A stretch of DNA of 64,000 bases from Solanum dulcamara (Eukaryota > Streptophyta > Magnoliopsida > Solanales > Solanaceae): NCBI RefSeq assembly GCF_947179165.1, contig NC_077242.1, forward strand, positions 44,137,097 through 44,201,096, in the 5' to 3' direction. Every line of letters starts with the position of its first letter. The first letter of the stretch is position 1. Below, piece by piece: positions 1-9,934 of the stretch. A program made the position numbers and the translations under genes. The notes below the pieces were generated by a model. It saw only the letters and a list, made by a program, of their open reading frames with translations. It was not told the DNA's origin and did no database searches.

Positions 1-423
1 TACGATTTGGAAGAGAATTGAGAGAAGAAAATTTGAATTTTGAATTGTTGTTTGAAATTGATACGAGTTGGTAGAATTTGACAACAAATTGATTGGCGTG
101 ATTAAGGAAACTCACATTCAATTTTACTTTCAGACCAATGTTTCTGCAAGTCTGGGATGTATCCGGATACCCAAAAAATTAAGAGATTTTTGTAATTAGG
201 AAAAAGGTAGGGTTAAGATGTAATTTGATCATTACACTATGAGATTTATATAAGTTATACTTAATATAAACATGTCATGCAATTTTAAAAGTAAAATAAT
301 TTAAATAGATAAAACCTTGAGTTCCCATAATCTTAGTTATCAATTTTTTTGCGGAAATAAATCCCCCTAAAATCTGAAATTCATTGTACCAAAATTCTAA
401 CAAAGTTTAGAATAGTGGGGATG
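1..423 (-). mobile_element. Distal part of the 3' LTR of element C (minus strand), cut off by the window edge
   Basis: AT-rich sequence with no coding potential. It is continuous with 8184-9873 once element A (424-8183) and its 5-bp target duplication are removed, so I read both as one LTR of the minus-strand Tekay-like element C. Its terminal CA lies left of base 1 and cannot be seen. The assignment rests on the A insertion boundaries, because no second copy of this LTR is in the window to compare with. Confidence 0.5.
419..423. repeat. Target site duplication of element A, left copy (GGATG)
   Basis: The five bases before the TG of the 5' LTR are GGATG and are repeated exactly at 8184-8188. 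This is the 5-bp duplication expected from a Ty3/gypsy integrase. Confidence 0.9.
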
Positions 424-2921
424 TGTAACATCTCAAAAATTTCTATGCCAAGAATTGAACCATTCTTTTAGGCGTATGGGGTCAAACTTATTGACTTTTA
501 GTTGTATATATGAGTTAGGATCAATTCCAAAGTATTTTAAGCGTATTACATGTGTTTTAGGGTCATAAGAGATCTCTAACACCAAGGCGATTCAAAAGAA
601 TTTTTATCGGCTAAGTTTCCGAATGAGTTTGTATAAGGGTCAACTTCAAACTACCATATCTCCTAGAATATAATGAATTAGGTGGCCCATAACCTATCAA
701 ATTAAAGGTCTTTGAGTTTTCTTTACAACGCCACCAAAATTATATTTTTTCGAGTTTGGAGTCAAACGTTATGCTTGTTTGAACAGAGAGGTCCGCAACA
801 AGTCCGCGTTGCGGACCTGCAACGAGCTTGGACAATTTTTTCATACTTCATTTTTTTGTCGACCATAAAGGTGCGCGACTCGTACGCATCACGGACCTCT
901 CGCGGACTTGTACAATTTTTTAGATTTTGTTGGGACATTTTTGAAAAATTACCTAATATCTATATATACGAACTTGAAATGTTTTGGGGTCAAATTTTAC
1001 AGTCTTTCACCGTCGAATAACCCTAATCTTTATCCTCCTCTCTCAAATCATCTCCAACAAGATTTTCTCTCAAAACTCAAGGATCCAAACTTTCAAATTA
1101 GGACCTAACATCAAGATTTCTTCAGAATCTACTCTAAGGTATGCGGGTTTTCATCTATGGGTTCTTCTACCCATGGAGCCCAAATATTTTCTCAACTTAG
1201 TATTTAAATTTTAAATAATGAAATCTTATTGGATTTTACATGATGGTTTCAAATGCATAGATTATGGTATATTTTAAGTTTATTTACTCCTATTGATATA
1301 TATGTATATTGACTCTATATTTCAAGTGATGAGTTTTTATGAATTTTCATACAACGATTCCAAATGTATAGATTCTTGAATATTTGAAGTTTATTTACTT
1401 ATATTGACTTATGTTGATTCTTATTTATATGAAATGGATGGTAAATCAAGATCCTTATATGAAGGTTTGAAAGGTAGTTTTAAAGTGCCCATGGTGGGTT
1501 ATTTTTAAGATGTTTGATTTGATTCATTCATATCACTCTCATGCATACACGTATTATTTAAATATATTTGATTGTCTTTATGAAATGAACCCACCTAGTT
1601 TCCTATGGTAAAGTAAAGTTGAAATAAAGTTTGACTCCAATGAATGTTATGAAGTAAATGCTTATGAAGGGGAGTCTTTATGAAATGATTGATTGATGAA
1701 AGAGCTTCATAGCCAAAGTAAGGTTTCAATGTGTAAGGACAATTCTCACATTGAATCAAATAAAATATTTAACGTTATGATATGACATATTTGACCTTCC
1801 TATAGGACGTCAATGCTTTTGAACATTTTTTCAAAATATAAGGTCCGATTAGCATGGTACCCAGAATGGCATCACTGATTGTAGACCTAGCTTTTTTATA
1901 AATCAAGGTTCATTAGTAAAACGGTAAATAGGGCATGGTAGTGATGATGATATTATAAACCAAATGTTTTAATGAGCTATTCCACCGATGATGATTTGAT
2001 GTCTAAAGTTATACAATGCTTATGTTATCATGATATATAACTGTTATTACGTGAGATTTGACCTAGCACCGAATGTAGCATGTAGATAGAGACTCGACCT
2101 AAGGGGTTCTTAAGTAAAGTCTCATATTGCATTATCTATGTGCCACCATAGGAGCCCTTGTAGACTAGGCCTTTGTAGTCACCAAATATTAAATAATTGA
2201 ATATAAATTGAATGGAGTTCTACCTGACAAGTAGTCTCCTCATGCCAACGTTGGTGGGTATGTTGGATTCCATGTAATAGCTTGCATAGTTTTAAATGTC
2301 GGTTAAGGTCACTTACCCATAAAATGAATATTTTAAGATTTCTTATGATGATGTTTAATGCATGCATTCATTATGCATATTGCTTATTTATGTTCCTTTT
2401 ATGTTCTTCATTTCTTAGCACACTCGCATATTTAGTACATTCAAAATACTAACGCATACTTTTGCCTACATGATATCACCATGTAGGGACTGGCGTTTGT
2501 CCTCGACCTCCCCCACGCGGCTAGCTTGGGTTAGTTGAAGGTTACTTGTGGTGAGTTCTCATGTTTCGGGAATAACCTTCTTTATATTCTAAGCTCATAT
2601 TTTGTAAAACATTAAAACTTTTATAAGGACATTTCTTGACACTTATTTTTGAGGGTGAGCTAGGGACATGTCTTAGCCCCCGCCAAGTCTATTAGTAGAG
2701 GTATGTTGGGATATAAATGGAAAATATTTTGAAGTTGCTAAGGACTATTGTTCCACGATATTTTCCTTAGTCCCGGTTCCCTTTTTACTTATTTACTTAC
2801 CGCTTGTTATTATATTCCATTACCAATGAAATGCTTAACGAATACTAAGAGGCTTGGGTGAGGCACCTCTGGGTGTCTCATTCACCGTGTTACATCTAGG
2901 ACCTAGGCTCGGATCATTACA
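424..2921 (+). repeat. Element A 5' LTR (2498 bp)
   Basis: Starts TGTAACATCTC and ends ATTACA. It aligns over its whole length with 5781-8183, with scattered substitutions. About 100 bp at roughly 745-850, including a short GC-rich hairpin, are missing from the 3' copy. No ORF of interest. The divergence shows that this is not a recent insertion. Confidence 0.92.
790..817. repeat. Perfect 10-bp hairpin in the element A 5' LTR
   Basis: Left arm GGTCCGCAAC (790-799), 8-nt loop, right arm GTTGCGGACC (808-817). It lies in a block of related GC-rich words such as GTCCGC and GCGGAC that continues to about 905. The 3' LTR lacks this hairpin. Confidence 0.75.
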
Positions 2922-2924
2922 AAC

Positions 2925-2937
2925 TTGATATCAAAGC
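2925..2937 (+). other. Element A primer binding site (degenerate, tRNA-iMet type)
   Basis: TTGATATCAAAGC lies three bases after the 5' LTR and matches the usual Ty3/gypsy TGGTATCAGAGC site except for transitions. Confidence 0.7.
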
Positions 2938-3134
2938 ACGAGGTTTTAAATTTGTCCTCGGATTCCAATATACCGCGTCAAATAGGGTCTTTTTCATGGT
3001 TGTGAAGTGCACCACAATTATGAATAAGAAACTATGAGGCATTTAGGAAAGTTTCCTTTCTTTTGTGATTTATGTCATGCATTAGCTTTGTCCTAAGACT
3101 TCTCATATCTAAAAAGTCATTTCGTGTTATCTAG

Positions 3135-3842
3135 ATGATGCCTCGAAGAAGAGTACCTCCACCTAGAGCAATGGATGCTCTCGAGGACCAAGTTCCTCTG
3201 GTTCCTGAGGCTCCATATCAAGAAGGGGTTGATTCTAATGAGGAACAGGTCCCTAATGATCCTCTAGCCGAACAAGTGACTAATGCAGAATTTTGTGATG
3301 CTATCCTATTGTTGGCTCGATCTGTGACAGCTCTATTGAATCAACACAAAGTAACTCCGATGAACATGAATGTTAAGAAAAGTAAATGGGTGAAAAAAAG
3401 GAGTAATATTAGAGATAATGACTTTAACCATCAGAAGATGTCAAAGGGAGAGACGTCTGGCCTTTGTTTTAGGAAATGTTATGGCAAGGAAAATTCCTTC
3501 CTCTCATGTGGTAAGTGTGGTAAAAACTATCTAGAGGATTGCTTGTACGACACAGGGAGTTGTTATAGTAGTGGAAAAAGTGGACATAAGGAGAAGGACT
3601 ATCCAGTGGCATCTAGAAAAGAGAGGCAGTCCAATCATGCTCGAGGTGAAGGTAGAGCTTCTCAATCTAAGCACGGTGGTAGTTTTAGTTCATTTACTAT
3701 TTCCAAGTATTCCAAGTATGGGAAAAACCATAGAGGAGAGTGCTTAGTGGGGTTGGATGCTTTCTATAGGTGTAGAGAGCCGGTCATTATGCAAGGAAGT
3801 GTAGGAGTGGTACTAAACCTCAGTCTCTGGCCCAGACTATAG
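3135..3842 (+). pseudogene. Element A gag remnant, core domain deleted (235 aa)
   Basis: Open frame of 235 codons starting at ATG. The first 75 or so residues match the N-terminus of Tekay-type Gag: a basic start, then an acidic stretch ending LAEQVTNAEF. They are followed directly by the basic, Lys/Arg-rich region and the zinc-knuckle region that normally lie after the capsid-like core, so the retrotransposon-gag core is deleted in frame. The zinc knuckle reads CYSSGKSGHKEKDYP: the second and fourth ligand cysteines have become Ser and Tyr, so zinc binding is unlikely. The frame is open by chance or recent decay. I do not expect a working nucleocapsid protein. Confidence 0.75.
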
Positions 3843-3939
3843 GTCATCTGGATCAAAGTGCTACTGCATCGGATGGCAGTTAGTGCCAAGAAAGATCGTA
3901 TACCTTTCAGGTTCATTAGGAGTTAGAGGATTCTCCCGA

Positions 3940-4390
3940 TGTTGGGACTGGTAAGTTATAGGTTTTTGATTTTGAAGTGTATTCATTGTTAGATCTAATG
4001 CCAATTTATGGTTGTTGCTGCATTTCTTGCTAATAGGTTTGATTTATATCCCAAGATATTATTGGAATACTAGTTGCTGTCTACCCCCATTGGTGAGTCA
4101 ATTTTTGCTAGAAAAAAAGTCTATAAGGGTTATCCTGTGTTTATCCTACATAAAGTTGTTCCTTGTGATCTCATTGAGCTTGACATAGTAGGTTTTAATG
4201 TTATTCTTGAATGAAAGGGTCATGATTCAGTGGTAAAGGGTAAGTTTATTTCCTTTCTTAATGCCCAAAAATTGATTTCTAAAGGTTGGATTTATCATAT
4301 GGTGAGGGTTAGAGATATCAATTCTGAAAGTCCTTCTCTTAAGTCGAATCCCGTGGCTAATGAGTTTTATGACATGAGTGTGCATTCTCA
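3940..4390 (+). pseudogene. Element A protease C-terminus and start of the RT region
   Basis: Several frames with stops read as the end of a Ty3/gypsy aspartic protease: a DLIELDIVGFNVIL-like strand near 4170-4210 corresponds to the family's DL-ELD-VDFDVILG motif. Then follows the linker that leads into RT (FISFLNAQKLISKGWIY near 4245-4300, then VRDINSESPS). The protease active site Asp-Ser/Thr-Gly is not visible. RT itself is absent: the sequence jumps at about 4383 to the RNase H end. Confidence 0.7.
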
Positions 4391-4700
4391 TCTGGATAAG
4401 GCCAATGTGTGGCCGGTGCACTTAGTAGGGTGTTTATGGGGAGCGTAGCTCATGTTGGTGAAAGGAAGAGGGAGTTGTAAGGAATGTTCATCGGTTGGTT
4501 AGATTGGGGTGAGGTTGAGTGGTTCCGATATGGTGGTGCAAATTGGGTCCAAATCATCTTTGATAGTAGATGTTAAGTCGAACAATACCTTGATCCATCA
4601 TTGGCAAAGTTGAAGGAATTAGTGGGAAATAAGAAAGTAGAAGTCTTTTCCCAAGGGGTTGATAGAGTACCTAGTTATCAAGGTCAGTTAAGTGTTCTGA
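4383..4700 (+). pseudogene. Element A RNase H end and RNase H-integrase linker
   Basis: After the deletion junction the sequence resembles the conserved HPGKANV-ADALSR segment at the end of RNase H (here HLDKANV), followed by the Arg/Leu-rich linker before integrase. Stops interrupt every frame. The span 4700-5195 that follows shows no motif I can name; the integrase zinc-binding and catalytic domains are missing. Confidence 0.6.
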
Positions 4701-5195
4701 GGTTGATGATATTAGATGAGTCATAATAGATAAAGAAGGAGTAGGTGTTCCGTATTGTGATTATTGAAGTACGCTTATTCCAATTAACGTTATGGACATA
4801 GAGTAAGAGATAGACGGGATCTTGTTGTATTCAATAGATAGGTAAGAGTATATTGGTGTCCTCTTGGTAGGACTTAATGAAAATATGGATGTAGAGATGT
4901 TAAGGTAGGCATGAAAATTTTTAAATGATTATGACTTCAAGGGAGTCATAAAGTGATTAGAATGGTAGGCTTGAATACGTGGTTGTAGGTATACGGGTGA
5001 TGATAGTAGGCTATTGATGACTTCTCGTTAAGGGTTTCAAATGAGTGTATTAGAATGGTTATAGAACTAGACTTGAATATGGTATTGATAGAATATGGGT
5101 AAATACGATGTATCGGGTGTTTCATTATTAGGTCTCAAGGTATGTGGAATATGGTAGTAAGGGGTAATACTCCCGGGATAGATTTTCCTATAAAG

Positions 5196-5465
5196 GTATA
5201 GGATCCTAAGGCTTTTTCCGTAAGGTGGCCTATGAATTTGATTTGTCATTGGAGTTTGCCCCGGTTCATTCGGTATTCCATATGTCTATGTTTAGAAAAT
5301 GATTGGGAAGTACAAGTTCCATTGTGCCTTTGGAGATAGTGAATGTTGATGATAATCTAACCTATGAAGAGGTTTCGATTAAAAATCCTAGAATGACATA
5401 TCAAAAGATTGAGGAACGGGGAAGTTCCATCCGTCTAAGTCATTTGGAGAAATCAACAAGTTGAA
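5196..5465 (+). pseudogene. Element A integrase C-terminal tail
   Basis: One frame with few stops reads as the chromovirus integrase tail: KVAYEFDLSLEFAPVHSVF-like near 5222-5280, then a Met-Leu-Arg-Lys-like turn, SIVPLEIVNVDDNLTYEEV near 5318-5370 and a short basic end. In intact relatives this tail follows the GPY/F region. The pol stop is near 5465; 5466-5765 is non-coding 3' untranslated sequence. Confidence 0.75.
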
Positions 5466-5765
5466 AGCATTACATGGGAAATGGAAACGGATATAATAAA
5501 ATGTTACCCTCATATTTTTCACTCTACTCAAGCCTAAGGCACTAAGTTATCCATGCTCAAGTGTTTAAGGCTCCTATGTATCAGTTTTCCTAACTCCTCA
5601 TGTGCATGCATATTCATGAAGTTGAATTTTAAAGTTATGATTTATGCTAAAGTATAGAAATTTCATGTTTGATGCATTTCAAGTGTCATTGTATATATGT
5701 TGGGTTGCTAGTCCTCGTGCCATGTCCTTTTTATGCTAGTAATTCTTATTCAAGGACGAATGTTC

Positions 5766-5780
5766 CCAAGGGAGAGATAT
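5766..5780 (+). other. Element A polypurine tract
   Basis: The purine-rich run CCAAGGGAGAGATAT ends exactly at the TG of the 3' LTR, the position expected for the plus-strand primer of reverse transcription. Confidence 0.75.
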
Positions 5781-8183
5781 TGTAACATCTCAAAAATTTC
5801 TATGCCAAGACTCGAACTATTCTTTTAGGAATATGGGGTCGAACTCATCGACTTTTAGTTGTATATATGAGTTAGGATTAATTTCTAAGTATTTTAAGAG
5901 TATTAGATGTATTTTAGGGTCATAAGGGATCTCTAACACCAAGCCGATTCCAAAGAATTTTTATCGGCTAAGTTTCTGAATGAGTTCGTATAAGGGTCAA
6001 TTTCAAATGACCATATCTCCTAGAATATAACTATTGGGTAGCCCATGACCTATCAAATTAAAGGTCTTTGAGTCTTCTTTCCAACGCCACCAAGATTGCA
6101 TTTTTTCGGATTTCATTTTTTTGTCGACAAGAAAGGTGCGCGATACGTCCGCATCGCAGACCTATCACGGACTTGTCCAGTTTTACAGATTTTGTAGGGA
6201 CATTTTGGGAAAATTACCTAATATCTATATATATGAACATGGAACATTTTGGGGTCAAATTTTACAGTCTTTCACCTCCAAAGAACCCTAATCTTCATCC
6301 TCCTCTCTCTCAAATCATCTCCGAAAGATTTGCTCTCAAAACTCAAGGATCCAAACTCTCAAATTAGAACCTAACATCAAGATTTCTTCAAAATCTACTA
6401 TAAGGTATATAGGTTTTTATCCATGGGTTTCACCCATGGAGCACAAATATTTTCTCAACTTAGTATTTAAATTTTAAATAATAAAATCTTATTGGATTTT
6501 ACATGATGGTTTCAAATGCATAGATTATGGTATATTTTAAGTTTATTTACTCCTATTGATATATATGTATATTGACTCTATATTTCAAGTGATGAGTTTT
6601 TTTGGGTTTTCATACAACTATTCCAAATATATATATTCTTGAATATTTGAAGTTTATTTACTTATATTGACTTATGTTGATTCTTATTTGTATGAAATGG
6701 ATAGTAAATCAAGATCCTTATATGAAGGTTTGAAAGGTAGTTTTAAAGTGCCCATGGTGGGTTATTTCTAACATGTTTGATTTGATTCATTCATATCACT
6801 CTCATGCATACAAGTATTATTTAAATGTATTTGAAGGTCTTTATGAAATGAACCCACCTAGTTTCCTATAAAAAAGTAAAGCTGAAATGAAGTTTGACTC
6901 TAATGAATGTTATGAAGTAAATGCTTATGAAGGGGAGTCTTTACGAAATGATTGATTGATGAAAGGGATTCATAGCCAAAGTAAGGTTTCAATGTGAAGG
7001 GACAATTCTTACATTGAATCAAATGAGATGTTTAATGTTATGATATGACATGTTTGACCTCCCTATAGGCCGTCAATGCTTTTGAATATTTTTCCAAAAT
7101 ATAAGGTCCGATTAGCATGGTACCCAGAATGGCATCACTGATTGTAGACCTAGTTTTTTTATAAATCTAGGTTCATTAGTAGAACGGTAAATAGGGCATG
7201 GTAGTCATGATGATATTATAAACCAAAGGTTTTAATGAGCTATTCCACCGATGATGATTTGATGTCTAAAGTTATACAATGCTTATGTTATTATGATATA
7301 TAAATGTTATTATGTGAGACTTGACCTAGCACCGAATATAGCATGTAGATGGAGATTCGACCTAAGGGGTTCTTAAGTAAAGTCTCATATTGCATTATCT
7401 ATGTGCCACCATAGGAGCCCTTGTCGACTAGGCCTTTGTAGCCACCAAATATTAAATAATTGAATGTAAACTGAATGGAGTTCTACCCGACAAGTAGTCT
7501 CCCCATGCCAATGTAGGGGGTATATTAGATTTCATGTAATAGCTCGCATGGTTTTAAATGTCGTTTAAGGTCACTTCCCCACAAAATGAATATTTTAAGA
7601 TTTCTTATGATTATGTTTAATGCATGCATTCATTATGCACATTGCTTATTTATGTTCCTTTTATGTTATTCATTTCTTAGCACACTCGCATATTTAGTAC
7701 ATTCAAAGTACTAACGCATACTTTTGCCTACATGATATCACCATGTAGGGACCGACGTCTCTCCTCGACCTCCCCCACGTGGCTAGCTCGGGTTAGTTGA
7801 AGGTTACTTGTGGTGAGTTCCCATGTTTCGGGAATAACCTCCTTTATATTCTAAGCTCATGTTTTGTAAAACATTAAAACTTTTATAAGGACATTTCTTG
7901 ACACTTATTTTTGATGGTGAGCTAGGGACATGTCTTAACCCCCGCCAAGTCTATTAGTAGAGGTATGTTGGGACATAAATGGAAAATGTTTTGAAGTTGC
8001 TAAGGACTATTGTTCCACGATATTTTCCTTAGTCCCGGTTCCCTTTTTACTTATTTAATTACCGCTTGTTATTATATTCCATTACCAATGAAATGCTTAA
8101 CGAATACTAAGAGGCTTGGGTGAGGCACCTCCGGGTGTCTCATTCGCCGTGTCACGTCTAAGACCTAGGTTCGGATCATGATA
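5781..8183 (+). repeat. Element A 3' LTR (2403 bp)
   Basis: Direct repeat of 424-2921. It starts TGTAACATCTC and ends GATCATGATA, so the terminal CA has mutated. It lacks about 100 bp found in the 5' copy. Confidence 0.92.
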
Positions 8184-8188
8184 GGATG
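8184..8188. repeat. Target site duplication of element A, right copy (GGATG)
   Basis: Exact copy of 419-423, directly after the last base of the 3' LTR, whose end has changed from CA to TA. Confidence 0.9.
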
Positions 8189-8689
8189 CAACCCCAAACC
8201 AGAAAATAATAAACTAATATCTAAATGTTTGTGTTCGAGGAAATATACAAAGCGATAAGAAGATGAACCCATGACAACCTGGAAGAGTAGTTCACCCTTG
8301 GATTCAAAAGGCATCTTAACTGAGGTCTTTCAGTAGTCACTTAAATATGCCCTGTACTAAAACAAAATTAGAGCATGTGCAGAATAAGTACACAAACACA
8401 ATGTACTGATAGGATTACATGATTAGTTTCAGTAAGTGCAATATGAACAAGAAACCACAACTTAATAAAGCAGACAATACACAATAACATCATATTTATA
8501 GCAACCCCAGACTCCAATCCTTACATTTGAGTTTTTTTTAAAATCCAAATCAATCACTAAAGGGTATACATATTAAAAAACAAAATGGAAACACACAAGT
8601 ATCATACAAAAAGGATATGGACCAAAAGTTCTCTCATAACACAACAACCAATTTGGTTCTCTCATAAAACCACACTCCAACTATTAGTG

Positions 8690-8876
8690 TACCAACGTGG
8701 TACCCATTCCCATTGTTAATTTACCGACATGGTATCCGTTCTAAATGTACTAGCATGGTATCCGATCCAAATATATCAACATGATACCCATTTCAAATAA
8801 ACCAGCATGGTACCCGATCCAAATATACCGGCGTGAAACCCAATTCAAATGTACGACGTGGTACCCGATCCAACAA
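8690..8876. repeat. 26-bp tandem array, about 7 units, inside the C LTR
   Basis: Units begin at 8722, 8748, 8774, 8800, 8826 and 8852 with exact 26-bp spacing, after a less regular first unit at 8690. A typical unit contains the core CATGGTATCCGATCCAAATA. Units differ at several positions, so the array is old. Confidence 0.85.
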
Positions 8877-9873
8877 AAAATCATATACCACAATCACAAT
8901 CACGATGAATAGAAACCATACTTGTACAACCAAGTAACACATTCATTATATGTAATTTAATCACAATTATCATTTCAATTCATGTTCTTTTCTTTTTCCT
9001 AGTCAAATATCCTGCACACAATACTAAGGAAGTAGTTAACATGCACATATAACACAAATGGGAAAACACAATCATCACCTACCTTGAATCAAGCCTAAAT
9101 GCTCTAAAGAACCTGAGCTTTTCCCTTTTGAAGTGTCTTGGCTTATTTTTGTTCTAAAATAAATACAAAATACAAAAAATTAATGAACAATGACCTAAAT
9201 TACCAGATTATACTCAAAATCTTAGCCATTGGCCAATTTTATGATCATACCACCCAACTAGGGCTTTTTCTATCATTAATTTAAGGTTAAAAATGCTCCC
9301 ATAAGATAGTCACCATAGATTATAAGGTTTAAAAAATAAAATATAATTTGGGGGAGTAATTAGCTTACTTTTAACTCAAGAATCAATGGAAAACTGAAGA
9401 AAATAGCTCTAAGTTTCCTCTTGCTCTCACAAAAATGAAACTGTAAATATAAAAAATAATTTTGGTACTTTTCCTTATTAATTCTGTGATCGACTTTCTA
9501 TACAGGCCACCATATCTCGATAGTGGCCTCTCCATAGTGGGACTTTTCCCTCTATGGAGACTTGTACGGAAATAGAACCTCAAAATTCTTCCCGTGAATC
9601 CCTATTTCTCAACACAACCTCAAACTTTGACATTCTAAAATAACCCTTTCACGCCAAGTTCAATTTAAAGAGTTCTACTCACCCAAATTCACTTCCAAAA
9701 ATCCCTATGAATCACTTAACATCTTAGCTATTATAAAATCAAATTCAAACTTAGACATTAACCCAGTTTATTTCTTAGATTTTCCTAGACCTCAACTTAC
9801 TCAGATTCCGTCTAAGACTGGCCTAAATCTTTCATTATTGGCTTTTCCAAAATTATCGGAACAGGTCATTACA

Positions 9874-9934
9874 ATATATACCAATTTATCCATCACTCTT
9901 CCCCAAGTAATCAAACAAAGAAATTGGGATAGGT
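9874..9934 (-). mobile_element. Post-pol spacer of element C
   Basis: On the minus strand this continues the end of the C pol frame seen at 12725-12760 (…DSGTAL) after LTR J is removed; the next codons give a Tyr-Pro-Asn-Phe-Phe end. It then leads to the TG of the C 3' LTR. Confidence 0.6.

Larger units (their letters stand above)
424..8183 (+). mobile_element. Element A: Tekay/Del-like Ty3/gypsy deletion derivative with two long LTRs
   Basis: Complete element with direct LTRs at 424-2921 and 5781-8183, flanked by the perfect target duplication GGATG (419-423 and 8184-8188). It has a degenerate tRNA-iMet-type primer site after the 5' LTR and a purine tract before the 3' LTR. Internal DNA is only about 2.86 kb and keeps separate scraps of gag, protease, the RNase H-integrase linker and the integrase C-terminus. 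The gag core, the reverse transcriptase and the integrase catalytic core are gone. Plus-strand order gag, PR, RNH, IN fits Ty3/gypsy, and the C-terminal motifs resemble chromoviruses of the Tekay/Del group. It sits inside the 3' LTR of element C. It is non-autonomous now. Whether it moved in this form, helped in trans, or lost its core after insertion cannot be told from one copy. Confidence 0.9.
8184..9873 (-). mobile_element. Proximal part of the 3' LTR of element C (minus strand)
   Basis: Read on the minus strand this starts at 9873 with TGTAATGACCTGTTCC, a typical LTR start. It follows the pol end of element C after LTR J and a short post-pol spacer (9874-9934). It is interrupted at 8184 by element A and continues in 1-423. 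No coding potential. It contains a 26-bp tandem array at 8690-8876. Confidence 0.7.
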
